Positions 8,326 to 18,445 of a stretch of DNA of 64,000 nucleotides are shown here, piece by piece (the first letter of the stretch is position 1; every line of letters begins with the position of its first letter). The notes beneath the pieces are model-generated. The model was not told where the DNA came from. It saw only the letters and a list, made by a program, of their open reading frames with translations, and made no database searches. A program made the position numbers and the translations under genes. The DNA comes from Blastococcus sp. LR1 (GTDB taxonomy: Bacteria > Actinomycetota > Actinomycetes > Mycobacteriales > Geodermatophilaceae), in the NCBI RefSeq assembly GCF_020166105.1, contig NZ_JAIUJY010000006.1:289093-353092 (forward strand). Reading direction: 5' to 3'.

Positions 8326-9393
8326 TCACCCCTCGAGCACCTCGGCCAGGTCGTAGCGAACCGGCACGTCGAGCTGGTCGTACGTGCAGCTGAGCGGGTC
8401 CCGGTCGGGGCGCCAGCGGAGGAACTGACCGGTGTGACGAAGTCGTCGCCCCTCGAGCTGGTCGTACTTGATCTCGACCACCAGTTCCGGGCGCAGCGGC
8501 ACCCAGGAGAGGTCCTTCTTCGCGTTCCACCGGCTGACCGCCCCCGGCATGCGGTTCTCCCCGTTCTCCTGGACCTGGGCGTTGGCCCAGTCCTGCCACG
8601 GGTGCCCGTCGAGCGCCTCGGCGCGGTAGGGCGCCAGCTCCTCGACCAGCTCCGCTCGGCGCTTCATCGGAAAGGAGGCGGCGACGCCGATGTGCTGGAG
8701 GACGCCGTCGTCGTACAGGCCCAGCAGAAGGGAGCCGACGATCGGCCCGCTCTTGTGCCAGCGGAACCCGGCGACCACGCAGTCGGCGGTGCGCACGTGC
8801 TTCACCTTGGTCATCAGCCGCTGGTCGGGGCCGTAGGGAAGGTCGGCGGCCTTGGCGACGACGCCGTCCAGGCCGGCGCCCTCGAACGTCTCGAACCAGC
8901 GCTCCGCCGTCGCGGGGTCCCGCGTCGCCCCGGTCAGGTAGAGGGGGGCGTGCACCCCTGCCAGCGCCGTCTCCAGCCGGCTGCGCCGCTCGGAGAACGG
9001 CGCCTCCAGCAGCGACTCGTCGCCGAGGGCCAGCAGGTCGAAGGCGACGAAGGAGGCCGGCGTCTGCTCGGCGAGCAGGTTGATCCGGGACTCGGCGGGA
9101 TGGATGCGCTGGAGCAGCGCCTCGAAGTGCAGCCGGTCCCCGCGCGGCACGATGATCTCGCCGTCGACGACGCAGCGCTCGGGCAGCTGCTCCTTGACCG
9201 CCGCGACCACCTCGGGGAAGTAGCGGGTCAGCGGGCGCTCGTTGCGGCTGCCCAGCTCCACCTCGTCGCCGTCGCGGAAGACGATGCAGCGGAAGCCGTC
9301 CCACTTGGGCTCGTACAGGAAGTCGCCGACGGGCACCTTCGTCGCGGCCTTGGCCAGCATCGGCTTCACCGGCGGCTGCACGGGGAGATCCAT
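8326..9393 (-). CDS. ligC: ATP-dependent DNA ligase (LigC type)
   Basis: A 355-residue ligase with the adenylation motif EPKWDGFRCIV (lysine nucleophile about residue 30), VVDGEIIVP, SFVAFDLLAL, GLDGVVAKAADLPY (motif IV) and the KVKHVRTAD motif V lysine. An OB-fold domain follows. There is no polymerase or phosphoesterase fusion, so it is LigC-like rather than LigD. The family seals nicks in NHEJ backup or ribonucleotide-containing excision repair. It is the first gene of the leftward set whose last gene is the primase-polymerase, supporting a common pathway. Confidence 0.92.
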   Translation of the reverse strand: MDLPVQPPVKPMLAKAATKVPVGDFLYEPKWDGFRCIVFRDGDEVELGSRNERPLTRYFPEVVAAVKEQLPERCVVDGEIIVPRGDRLHFEALLQRIHPAESRINLLAEQTPASFVAFDLLALGDESLLEAPFSERRSRLETALAGVHAPLYLTGATRDPATAERWFETFEGAGLDGVVAKAADLPYGPDQRLMTKVKHVRTADCVVAGFRWHKSGPIVGSLLLGLYDDGVLQHIGVAASFPMKRRAELVEELAPYRAEALDGHPWQDWANAQVQENGENRMPGAVSRWNAKKDLSWVPLRPELVVEIKYDQLEGRRLRHTGQFLRWRPDRDPLSCTYDQLDVPVRYDLAEVLEG

Positions 9394-9692
9394 GCCGGTC
9401 AGTGAAGCAGTCGGGGGTGACGCCGACCGACCCGGCGGCCCTCGGATCAGCCCTCCTCGACGCCGGTCCAGGGCGGAAGGACCCGCGTCACCGCGTCGGG
9501 GGACGGGACCTACGGCCGCGACTCCTTCGATCCGCGGGGCTAGTCGACGCCGACCCCCTCCTCCCGGACCCCTCCGTCGCCCACCACGACGGACTCGTGG
9601 GCCCCGCCGGTGGCGATCGCGGTGACGACCTCGGTGAGCTGGTCCAGCTGGCAGAGGGAGCGTGCGCGCGGGCCGCGTGCGAGGGTGCGGGC

Positions 9693-10328
9693 ATGGCGAC
9701 GATCCACCGGACGACGATGGCCCCGGGCAAGCTCGAGCTGCTGACCGAGTGGCTGCCCGGTCGGCCCTGGTACCGGGGCGCCGGTCGCCCGGAGCTCGGC
9801 CGGGCCGGGGGGTTCCGCCTCGACGACCCCGCAGGTGAGGTGGGGCTGGAGTTCATGGTCGTCTCCGACATCGACGGCACGACGTACTTCGTGCCGGTGA
9901 CCTACCGGGGTGCCGAGCTGCCCGGTGCGGAGCCGGGGCTGATCGGCACCTCCGAGCACGGCGTCCTCGGCACCCGCTGGATCTACGACGCGGCGCACGA
10001 CCCGGTGGCGGTCGCCCAGCTGCTGGCCTTCCTGGCCGGCGACGTCGAGGCACAGCACCAGAGCGAGAGCGACACGCTCGACCCCTCCGTCGGCCGCCGC
10101 TGGGGCCTCGACGCCGTGGCCGGCGCGACGGTCCTGCGGGTCACCGACGACGAGGCCGAGCGCACCGTCGTGAGCCTCGCCGTCGACGGCGGGCGCGAGC
10201 TCTCGCTCGACGTCGTCCGCGTCCTGCAGCCGGCCAACGACGAGCAGCCGGGCGTGGGATCGGTGACGGCGCAGTGGACCGGAGCGGACGGCGCCCCGAT
10301 CCGCGGAACGGTGGTCGTCGTTCGCTGA
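9693..10328 (+). CDS. Maltokinase N-terminal-cap-like protein
   Basis: About 211 residues starting MATIHRTTMAPGKLELLTEWLPGRPWY. It resembles the N-terminal cap domain of actinobacterial maltokinases (Mak/Pep2) but stops without any kinase domain, so it cannot phosphorylate maltose itself. The rest is beta-rich (FMVVSDIDGTTYFVPVTYRG, GTRWIYDAAHDPVAVAQLL). Its place next to treZ, treY and glgX suggests a role in trehalose/glycogen metabolism (inference). ATG 9693 was chosen because recognisable sequence begins there. It ends 10 bases from the convergent reductase gene. Confidence 0.7.
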   Translation: MATIHRTTMAPGKLELLTEWLPGRPWYRGAGRPELGRAGGFRLDDPAGEVGLEFMVVSDIDGTTYFVPVTYRGAELPGAEPGLIGTSEHGVLGTRWIYDAAHDPVAVAQLLAFLAGDVEAQHQSESDTLDPSVGRRWGLDAVAGATVLRVTDDEAERTVVSLAVDGGRELSLDVVRVLQPANDEQPGVGSVTAQWTGADGAPIRGTVVVVR

Positions 10329-10338
10329 ACCCGTCGGC

Positions 10339-11079
10339 CTACGGGAGGTTCGAGCCGCCCACCGTGTAGCGGGTGAAGAGCATCCCGTCCTCCTCCAGCA
10401 CCTGACGGAGGCAGAGGCGCACGGGCCCGGCCAGCGCCCCGTCGAGCAGCCGGGTCTCACCGCCGATCAGGGTGGGGGAGAGCGAGAGGTCGAGCTCGTC
10501 GACGGCCCCGGCGGTCAGGGCCGTGCGCAGCAGCTGCGGGCCGCCCTCGCTGGTCACCTGCTCGAGCCCGCGGTCGGCGAGGGCGTCGAGGGCCGCCGGC
10601 AGGTCGACGTCGTCGTCGCCGCAGACGAGCACGTCGACTCCGGCGGCGGTCAGCGCCGCGCGACGGTCCGGATCGGAGGCCCCGCAGGTGACCAGGATCG
10701 TGGGGGAGACGGCGTCGGCGACCAGGGCGCCCGCCGGGTCGAGCGATGCCCGCCGGGACACGACGGCGACCGGCATCGAGGGCGTGCGGCCCAGCGACTC
10801 CCGGAGCCGGCCGACCGCGGAGCCGGGCAGCACCGGGTGGTACCCCTCGGCGGCGGCGGTGCCGTGCCCGACGAGCACGACGTCGGCCAGCGCCCGCAGC
10901 GTCCGGAACACCCGCCGGTCGCCCGGGGAGCCCAGACCCTCGCTCACCCCGTCGACGGTGATGGCGCCGTCGTGCGAGGCGATGAAGTCCATCCGCAGCC
11001 AGCGGCCGGGCGGGCAGCGGTAGGCCGCGACGAGGGCGTCGTCGTCGAGCTCGGCCGGGTCCGGGAAGAGCCGGCGCAC
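10339..11079 (-). CDS. RibD C-terminal/dihydrofolate-reductase-fold reductase
   Basis: A 246-residue cytoplasmic protein of the pyrimidine-reductase (RibD_C) family. Visible landmarks are RMDFIASHDGAITVDG at the substrate/NADPH site, DVVLVGHGTAAAEGYHP, MPVAVVSRRASLDP, the VTSEGGPQLLRTALTAGAVDEL motif and LSPTLIGGETRLL. The native substrate is unknown and no other riboflavin gene is present. GTG 11079 lies one base after the treZ stop, so it is translationally coupled to trehalose synthesis, an unexpected pairing. Confidence 0.82.
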   Translation of the reverse strand: MRRLFPDPAELDDDALVAAYRCPPGRWLRMDFIASHDGAITVDGVSEGLGSPGDRRVFRTLRALADVVLVGHGTAAAEGYHPVLPGSAVGRLRESLGRTPSMPVAVVSRRASLDPAGALVADAVSPTILVTCGASDPDRRAALTAAGVDVLVCGDDDVDLPAALDALADRGLEQVTSEGGPQLLRTALTAGAVDELDLSLSPTLIGGETRLLDGALAGPVRLCLRQVLEEDGMLFTRYTVGGSNLP

Positions 11080-11080
11080 G

Positions 11081-12835
11081 TCAGCGGGTGCTCAGGATCG
11101 CCGCGCTCTCCGCGGGGAGGGTCACGGTCGTCCCGTCCAGCTGCGGCTCGTCACCGGTGGAGAAGACCACGCCGACCGCGGCCCGGTCCAGGGCGATCTC
11201 CCGCGGCTGACCGGCGAGGTTGGCCACGACCCGCAGCGCGCCGCGGTGCACGGTCATCGTCCGGTCCTCGTCGTCCCAGCTGACCTCGACCGCGGTCAGA
11301 TCGGGGTCGACCAGGTCGGGCTGCTGCTTGCGGAGCGCGAGCAGTGCCTTGTGCACCGCGAGCAGGCGGGCGTGCGGCTCCTTCTCCGGCTCGGCCCAGT
11401 CGAGCTTCGACCGGGTGAAGGTCTCCGGGTCCTGCGGGTCCGGCACGACCGCCGGGTCCCAGCCGTGCTCGGCGAACTCGCCGATGCGGCCCTTCGCCGT
11501 CGCCTCGCCGAGCTCGGGCTCGGGGTGGCTGGTGAAGAACTGCCAGGGGGTCGTCGCGCCCCACTCCTCGCCCATGAACAGCATCGGCGTGAACGGGGTG
11601 GTGAGCACCAGCGTCGCGCCGACGGCGAGCAGGTCGGGGGAGAGGGTCTCGGAGATGCGGTCACCGGTCGCCCGGTTGCCGATCTGGTCGTGGTCCTGCA
11701 GGTAGCCGAGGAACTTCCAGCCCGGCAGGCGGGCGGTGTCGACCGGCCGGCCGTGCGAGCGCCCGCGGAAGCTGGACCAGGCGCCGTCGTGGAAGAAGGC
11801 GCCGGTGAGCGTCTTGGCCAGCCCGCCGAGACCGGCCTCGGCGAAGTCGGCGTAGTAGCCCTGGCCCTCACCGGTCAGCGTGGTGTGCAGCGAGTGGTGG
11901 AAGTCGTCGCTCCACTGCGCGTGGATGCCGCTGCCGCCGGCCTCGCGGGGGGTGACCATCCGCGGGTCGTTCAGGTCGCTCTCCGCGATGAGCGTGAGCG
12001 GTCGGCCGACGGCGACCGAGAGCTTGTCCACCTCGGCCGACATCTGCTCGAGGATCGGGGTGGCGCGCTCGTCGACGAGGGCGTGCACGGCGTCCAGCCG
12101 CAGCCCGTCGACGTGCATGTCGCGCAGCCACATCAGCACGTTGTCGAGGATGTAGCGACGGACCTCGTCGGAGTCCGGGCCGCTGAGATTGATCGAGTCG
12201 CCCCAGGTGTTCGAGCCGCCCTCGGCGAAGATCGGGAAGTACAGCGGCAGGTAGTTCCCCGACGGGCCCAGGTGGTTGTAGACGACGTCCTGGATCACGC
12301 CGAGGCCGCGCTGGTGGCAGGCGTCGACGAACCGCTGGTAGGCCTCCGGGCCGCCGTAGGTCTCCTGCACCGCGTACCAGAGGACGCCGTCGTAACCCCA
12401 GTTGTGCGTGCCGTTGAACGCGTTCACCGGCAGCAGCTCGACGAAGTCGACGCCGATCCCGACCAGGTGGTCCAGGCGCTCGATGGCCGAGTCGAGCGTG
12501 CCCTCGGGGGTGTAGGTGCCGATGTGCATCTCGTAGACGACGCCGCCGGCCAGCGGGCGCCCGGTCCAGGCGGAGTCCCCCCAGGAGTACGCCGAGGGAT
12601 CGAACCGGCGGGACAGGCCGTGCACGCCCTCGGGCTGACGGCGCGACCGCGGGTCGGGCCGGGGCGTGTCGTCGTCGCCCAGGAGGAAGCCGTAGTCGGC
12701 GTCCGGGCGCGCCTCGATCTCCGCGCGCCACCATCCGCCGTCGTCCCGGCGCAGATCGTGGACTGTGCCGTCGACCTGCACTCGCACGCGTTCGGGCAGG
12801 GGCGCCCAGACGGCGAATTCGACGGGAGCGGGCAT
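11081..12835 (-). CDS. treZ: Malto-oligosyltrehalose trehalohydrolase
   Basis: A 584-residue GH13 enzyme that releases trehalose from maltooligosyl-trehalose made by TreY. It has an N-terminal CBM48-like beta domain ([17 protein letters not shown]), then a barrel with [42 protein letters not shown], the nucleophile in [10 protein letters not shown], the acid in [13 protein letters not shown], and [18 protein letters not shown] 12835 has GGAGG seven bases upstream; an upstream extension of the frame is not conserved-looking. Its partner treY lies 3 kb away beyond an oppositely oriented transporter operon. Confidence 0.96.
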   Translation of the reverse strand: MPAPVEFAVWAPLPERVRVQVDGTVHDLRRDDGGWWRAEIEARPDADYGFLLGDDDTPRPDPRSRRQPEGVHGLSRRFDPSAYSWGDSAWTGRPLAGGVVYEMHIGTYTPEGTLDSAIERLDHLVGIGVDFVELLPVNAFNGTHNWGYDGVLWYAVQETYGGPEAYQRFVDACHQRGLGVIQDVVYNHLGPSGNYLPLYFPIFAEGGSNTWGDSINLSGPDSDEVRRYILDNVLMWLRDMHVDGLRLDAVHALVDERATPILEQMSAEVDKLSVAVGRPLTLIAESDLNDPRMVTPREAGGSGIHAQWSDDFHHSLHTTLTGEGQGYYADFAEAGLGGLAKTLTGAFFHDGAWSSFRGRSHGRPVDTARLPGWKFLGYLQDHDQIGNRATGDRISETLSPDLLAVGATLVLTTPFTPMLFMGEEWGATTPWQFFTSHPEPELGEATAKGRIGEFAEHGWDPAVVPDPQDPETFTRSKLDWAEPEKEPHARLLAVHKALLALRKQQPDLVDPDLTAVEVSWDDEDRTMTVHRGALRVVANLAGQPREIALDRAAVGVVFSTGDEPQLDGTTVTLPAESAAILSTR

Positions 12836-12936
12836 GCGGGAGCCTCCGATGAGGGGGGGAACGGCGAGGGGGCGGAGGGGTTCTGCCCGCGTGCGGCCGA
12901 CCCAACCCTTCACGGAGGCCGATCTCGGTCACCCGC

Positions 12937-14042
12937 GTGCCGCGAACGAAACGGTCTGTGACCGGCCCCTCACCCACTATCGTCCGGCGCCACCGGTACC
13001 GATGGGTGCCCGAACTGTGGAGGCCGCTCGTGGGCACGGTCCGCACCCTCGTCTTCCCGGCGCTGCGCCTGCTCGTCTGGGCGGTGATCGCCGCGGCGCT
13101 GGTCGTGCTGGCCTTCCGCGGCGGAACCGATCCCGCCGCCGGCGGCCCCGACGCCCCGATGCTCGACCTCACGTCGCCGGCGCTGCCGGTGGCCCGCGGC
13201 ACCGTCGCGAACACCGTCACGGTCAGCGGCACCGTCGTCGCCGACAGCCCGGTACCGGTCCGGGCGACCGCCGCCGGGACCGTCCGCCGGATCCTGGCGC
13301 CCCAGGGGAGGGGCGTTCCCCCGGGACAGGGCCTGCTGGAGATCCGGGTCGAGGAGCAGTTGCAGGCGACGACGGGCACCGACGCCGAGGGCAATCCGAC
13401 GGTGACGCCGCGGCCGCCGCGGATCCGCACGGTCACCGTGCCCGCGCCCGCGGGGGGCACCGTCTCCTCGATGGAGGCGCTCGTCGACCAGGTCGTCTCG
13501 GTGGGCGACAAGCTCGGCGAGATCGCGCCGGGCACCCTCTCGGTGACCGCGACACTGACCCAGGCCGAGCAGTTCCGGCTGCTCGCGCCGCCCGCCACCG
13601 CCGAGGTGACGGTCGAGGGCGGCCCGGCCCCCTTCACCTGCACCGGGCTCACGCTGGGTGCGGCGCCGGCGCCCACGAGCGGCGACACGGGCAACGGCGA
13701 CTTCATGGGGCCGCCGACCTCCGGGGGAACCACCGCCACGTGCGCCGTGCCGCCGGGCGCCACGGTGTTCGCGGGCATGGCGGCGACGGTCGCGGTGAAC
13801 GCCGGCATCGCGGAGAACGTGCTCGTCGTCCCGATCACCGCCGTCCAGGGCTCGGTGCAGCAGGGCAACGTGTGGGTGGTCGGCGAGGACGGGTCCCAGG
13901 AGGAGCGGCCCGTCGCCCTCGGCCTGAGCGACGGCGACCAGGTCGAGGTGCGCGAGGGGCTGGCCGAGGGGGAGCAGGTGCTCCAGTTCATCCCGGTGCC
14001 CGACGACACCGTCGACGACGAGATGATGGGCGGGCCGTACGG

Positions 14043-14046
<4 letters not shown>
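12937..14046 (+). CDS. HlyD/MacA-like efflux adaptor subunit
   Basis: About 369 residues with a basic N-terminus, one membrane helix (residues about 39-60, LVFPALRLLVWAVIAAALVVLAF) and a large extracytoplasmic part. The lipoyl-like half motifs (VRATAAGTVRRILAPQG and VPAPAGGTVSSMEALVDQVV) and the later VLVVPITAVQGSVQQGNVWVV are typical of efflux adaptors. A cysteine pair in the region FTCTG...TATCAV could form a disulfide. The start is uncertain (GTG 12937 or 12958). Its stop overlaps the ABC ATPase start in ATGA, so the three genes are an operon. Confidence 0.82.
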
Positions 14047-14767
<721 letters not shown>

Positions 14768-14771
<4 letters not shown>

Positions 14772-15991
14772 TCGGCGTCCTCGGCGCGCTGTCGGAGGCC
14801 TGGGACGAGGTCCGCGTGCACAAGAGCCGCGTGGTGCTCTCGCTGGTCGGCGTCTTCCTCGCGGTGTTCGCCATGACGTCGGTGACGGCGATCGGGCAGC
14901 TCGCCGCACAGGTGCAGCAGGAGACAGCAGAGCGGACGGGCGGGCGGCCGGCGACGATCGGCGTCTCCGCCTACGACCCCGCGACCGGCATGCCGCCGGA
15001 CTCCGAGGCGTGGGACGCGGCGGTCGCCGACCTGACCGACCGCTACGGCATCACGACGTCGGCGAGCATCTCCTACGGCGAGGGGCTGTACCGCATGCCG
15101 GGCGGCACCCAGCGGGCGCAGACGATGCGAGTCTCGCCGTCCTACGGCGAACTGCACCGCAAGGAACCGATCGAGGGCCGCTGGCTCCGGGAGGGCGACC
15201 GCACGTCGCTGAGCCCGGCGCTGGTTGTCAACGAGGCATTCCTCGAGGCCCTCGGGGTTGCGGACCTCTCCTCCCGTCCCACCGTCGTGCTCGGCGGGCC
15301 GACCCCGGTCCGCGCGACGATCGTCGGCGTGCTCCGCGAGGGGTACGGGTCCGACCTGCTGGCCTACCGCGTCGACCGGTCCGGCGGCGCCTGGGGCGAC
15401 GCAGGGACCGTCGATCCGATGCAGGCGATGTACGGCGGGCCCAGCACGCTGGAGGTCTGGGTGAATGCCGATCAGGCCGACGAGGTCATGGAGACGGTGC
15501 GCCGGGACCTGGGCCTCGCGCTCGGCGGAGCCCAGGTCGACCCCTACCGGATGGACGCCGAGGGCGTGGAGAAGTCGCTGGCCGTGCTCCGGCTGGCCAT
15601 CCGCGGGGCGGGGATCGTCGTGCTGGTGCTCGGCGGCCTCGGCGTGCTCAACATCGGGCTGGTGACCGTGCGCCAACGGATCCGCGAGATCGGCGTCCGC
15701 CGCAGCTTCGGCGCGACCTCAGGGCGGGTGTTCGCCGCGGTGATGCTGGAGAGCGTCTGCGCCACGGCACTGGCCGGCGTGGTCGCGGTCGGCGCGGCGA
15801 TCGTGCTGGTCCGCAACCTGCCGGTCGTCGCGTGGTTCAACGACGGCATCCCGCTTGCCGACGCACCGGGCTTCCCGGTGGCGGCGGCGATCGAGGGGAT
15901 GATCGCCGCCACCGCCGTCGGTGCGCTGGCCGGTCTGCTGCCCGCGATCATCGCCGTCCGCGCCAAGGTCATCGACGCGATCCGCTTCTGA
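14768..15991 (+). CDS. MacB/FtsX-type ABC permease
   Basis: A 407-residue permease. A first helix (RVVLSLVGVFLAVFAMTSVTAIG) is followed by a MacB-like extracytoplasmic domain of about 230 residues and then three C-terminal helices (GIVVLVLGGLGVLNIGLVTV, FAAVMLESVCATALAGVVAV, AAIEGMIAATAVGALAGLLPA). The cytoplasmic coupling motif RIREIGVRRSFGAT is clear. It is the last gene of the adaptor-ATPase-permease operon and is followed by a terminator shared with treY. Confidence 0.9.
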
Positions 15992-16015
15992 CCGGGACGA
16001 GCGGGGGCCGGAGGC

Positions 16016-16055
16016 TCCCCGAGGAGCGGTCGAGGGGGCTCCGCTCGCTCGGGGA
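16016..16055. terminator. Terminator between permease operon and treY
   Basis: Positions 16016-16023 pair with 16048-16055 and 16024-16029 with 16041-16046, a 14-bp stem with one bulged base. A second hairpin at 16073-16089 (7 bp, 3-base loop) follows. The flanking genes converge. Confidence 0.7.
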
Positions 16056-16096
16056 CGGCTCCTGGCCGCGGTGTCGTCCGGAGGACGACGATGTGC

Positions 16097-18445
16097 TCAG
16101 GCGCGGACGAGGAGGGCGACCGGGAGCTTCGTCAGCAGGGCGTCGGCGGCCACGCCGGCGACGTCGGAGACCACCCGCTCGCCGGTGAGCAGGTCCCGCC
16201 AGGCGCCGTTGGGCAGCTGCAGCGCGGTGTCGCCCCAGCCGCTCTCCGCGAGCGTCGCCGGCAGTCGGGTGGCGACGACGACGACGCCGTCGCCCTCCTC
16301 GCCGCTCCGGTCGAAGGCGACCACGTGGTCGGCGCCCGAGCCGATGACCTCGATGGGGGAGTAGCCGGCGAACCACTCGGGGTGGTCGCGCCGGGCCCGC
16401 AGCACCCGCGAGACCACGAGCAGCTTGGCCGCGCCGGTCTCGTCGACCTCGGGCACCTCGCCGGCGTCGAGCCGGGCCAGGAGCTGCCGCCGCAGGTCGT
16501 AGTCGACCGGACGCCGGTTGTCGGGGTCCACCAGCGAGTAGTCCCACAGCTCGGTGCCCTGGTAGACGTCGGGCACGCCCGGCATCGTCAGCTGCAGCAG
16601 CTTCTGGGCCAGCGAGTTCGACCGGCCCAGCGGCGCGATGCGGGCGACGAACGCCTCGATCTCCGCCGTCGTCGTCGGGTCGTCGTAGGCGGCGTCGACC
16701 AGCGCGTGCAGCTGCTCCTCGAACTCCTGCACCGGGTTGGTCCAGGTGGTCGAGGTGCCGGCCTCGCGGGCGGCCTTCTCCACGTAGGCGTGCGCCCGCT
16801 CCCGGGAGAGCGGCCAGGCGCCGACGAGGTTCTGCCAGACGAGGTGCGCCAGCGAGCGGTCAGCCAGCGGGTGGCGGGCCAGCCAGCCGCGCACCAGCTG
16901 CCCCCACTCGGACGGGAGCTCGGCGAGCACGGCCAGCCGGGCGCGCACGTCCTCGCTGCGCTTGGTGTCGTGCGTGGAGAGGGTCGTCATCGACCGCGGC
17001 CGCTTCTCGAGCCGCCGCTGCTGCCGCTCGTGGAACTCGGCGACGCTGCTGCCGAACTCGGCCGGATCGCCGCCGACCTCGTTGAGCGCGACGAAGCGGG
17101 CCCAGCGGTAGTAGGCGCTGTCCTCGACGCCCTTGGCCATGACCGGACCGCTGGTCTGCTCGAAGCGGGTGGCCGCCTCGGTGCCTGCCTGCGACAGCGC
17201 GGAGTGCAGCGCGTCGACCGCCGCGGTGAGGTCCGGACGGCGCTCGCGGACCGCGGCGACGGTGCTGTCCAGGTGCTCCCGTCCGTCGGGCAGGTAGCTG
17301 CGGTAGACGTCGAAGCTCGCCAGGAGCTCGGCCAGCGCCTCGGTCTGCTGCGCGGCGTCGATGCCCGGGAGCTCGCCGATCACCCGCACCAGGCGGGCGA
17401 CCTCGGAGCCGAGCATCCCGTCGGTGACCTCGCGCTTGCAGTCGTGGACCAGCTGCGCGTAGTCGATCTGCTTCCCGGCGAGCTCGGTGTCCAGCGCCGT
17501 CAGCGCCGGCTCGCCGGCCGGGTCGATCAGCACCTCGTCGACCTCGGCGAGCGCGTCGTAGCCGGTCGTGCCCGCCGTCCGCCAGGACTCCGGCAGGTCC
17601 TCGCCGGGCTCCAGGATCTTCTCGACGACCGTCCACCGGTTGCCCGATGCCTCGGCGAGCCGGTCCAGGTAGCCCTTGGGGTCGGCCAGTCCGTCCGGGT
17701 GGTCGATCCGCAACCCGTCGACGGCGCCGTCGCGCACGAGCTGCAGCACCAGCTCGTGGGTGGCGTCGAAGATCGCCGGGTCCTCGACCCGCAGGCCGGC
17801 GAGGGTGTTGATGGCGAAGAAGCGCCGGTAGTTCAGCTCGTCGTCGGCACGGCGCCAGTCGACCAGCTCGTAGTTCTGCCGGGCGTGCACCTCCTGCGGC
17901 GTGCCCTCGCCGGTGCCGGGCGCGATCGGGAAGCGGTTGTCGTAGTACCGCAGCTCGCCGTCCACCACCTCGAGCTTCTCGACGTCGTCGGCCGACCCCA
18001 GCACCGGGATGCGGACCTTGCCGCCGCCGAACTCCCAGTCGATGTCGAACGCGCCGGCGTGCGTCGAGGCCTGACCGTGCTGCAGCACGTCCCACCACCA
18101 CGGCGCGGCCGACGGGTCGTCGACCCCCATGTGGTTGGGCACCAGGTCGAGCACCAGCCCGAGGCCCTGCTCGTGCAGCGCCTCGACGAACCGGTCGAAG
18201 CCCTCGCGCCCGCCGCGCGCCTCGTCGATGTGCGCGTGGTCGACGGTGTCGTAGCCGTGGTTGCTGCCCGCGGCCGAGCGCAGGAGGGGAGAGGAGTACG
18301 CGTGCGAGACGCCGAGGTCGGCGAGGTAGCCGGCGAGCTCGGCCGCGTCCTGCAGCCGGAAGTCGGCGTGCACCTGCAGCCGGTAGGTCGCCACGGGCAC
18401 GCCGCGGCGGGGCTCCTCGTCCTCGGCGAGAACGGGTCCGGTCAC
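16097..18445 (-). CDS. treY: Malto-oligosyltrehalose synthase
   Basis: A 782-residue GH13 enzyme that isomerises the reducing-end glucose of maltodextrins to an alpha,alpha-1,1 linkage. It shows the TreY-typical start [45 protein letters not shown], the nucleophile in [12 protein letters not shown], the acid in [27 protein letters not shown] and [29 protein letters not shown] 18445 overlaps the glgX stop in GTGA, so the two are co-translated. Length is normal for the family. Confidence 0.96.
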   Translation of the reverse strand: MTGPVLAEDEEPRRGVPVATYRLQVHADFRLQDAAELAGYLADLGVSHAYSSPLLRSAAGSNHGYDTVDHAHIDEARGGREGFDRFVEALHEQGLGLVLDLVPNHMGVDDPSAAPWWWDVLQHGQASTHAGAFDIDWEFGGGKVRIPVLGSADDVEKLEVVDGELRYYDNRFPIAPGTGEGTPQEVHARQNYELVDWRRADDELNYRRFFAINTLAGLRVEDPAIFDATHELVLQLVRDGAVDGLRIDHPDGLADPKGYLDRLAEASGNRWTVVEKILEPGEDLPESWRTAGTTGYDALAEVDEVLIDPAGEPALTALDTELAGKQIDYAQLVHDCKREVTDGMLGSEVARLVRVIGELPGIDAAQQTEALAELLASFDVYRSYLPDGREHLDSTVAAVRERRPDLTAAVDALHSALSQAGTEAATRFEQTSGPVMAKGVEDSAYYRWARFVALNEVGGDPAEFGSSVAEFHERQQRRLEKRPRSMTTLSTHDTKRSEDVRARLAVLAELPSEWGQLVRGWLARHPLADRSLAHLVWQNLVGAWPLSRERAHAYVEKAAREAGTSTTWTNPVQEFEEQLHALVDAAYDDPTTTAEIEAFVARIAPLGRSNSLAQKLLQLTMPGVPDVYQGTELWDYSLVDPDNRRPVDYDLRRQLLARLDAGEVPEVDETGAAKLLVVSRVLRARRDHPEWFAGYSPIEVIGSGADHVVAFDRSGEEGDGVVVVATRLPATLAESGWGDTALQLPNGAWRDLLTGERVVSDVAGVAADALLTKLPVALLVRA

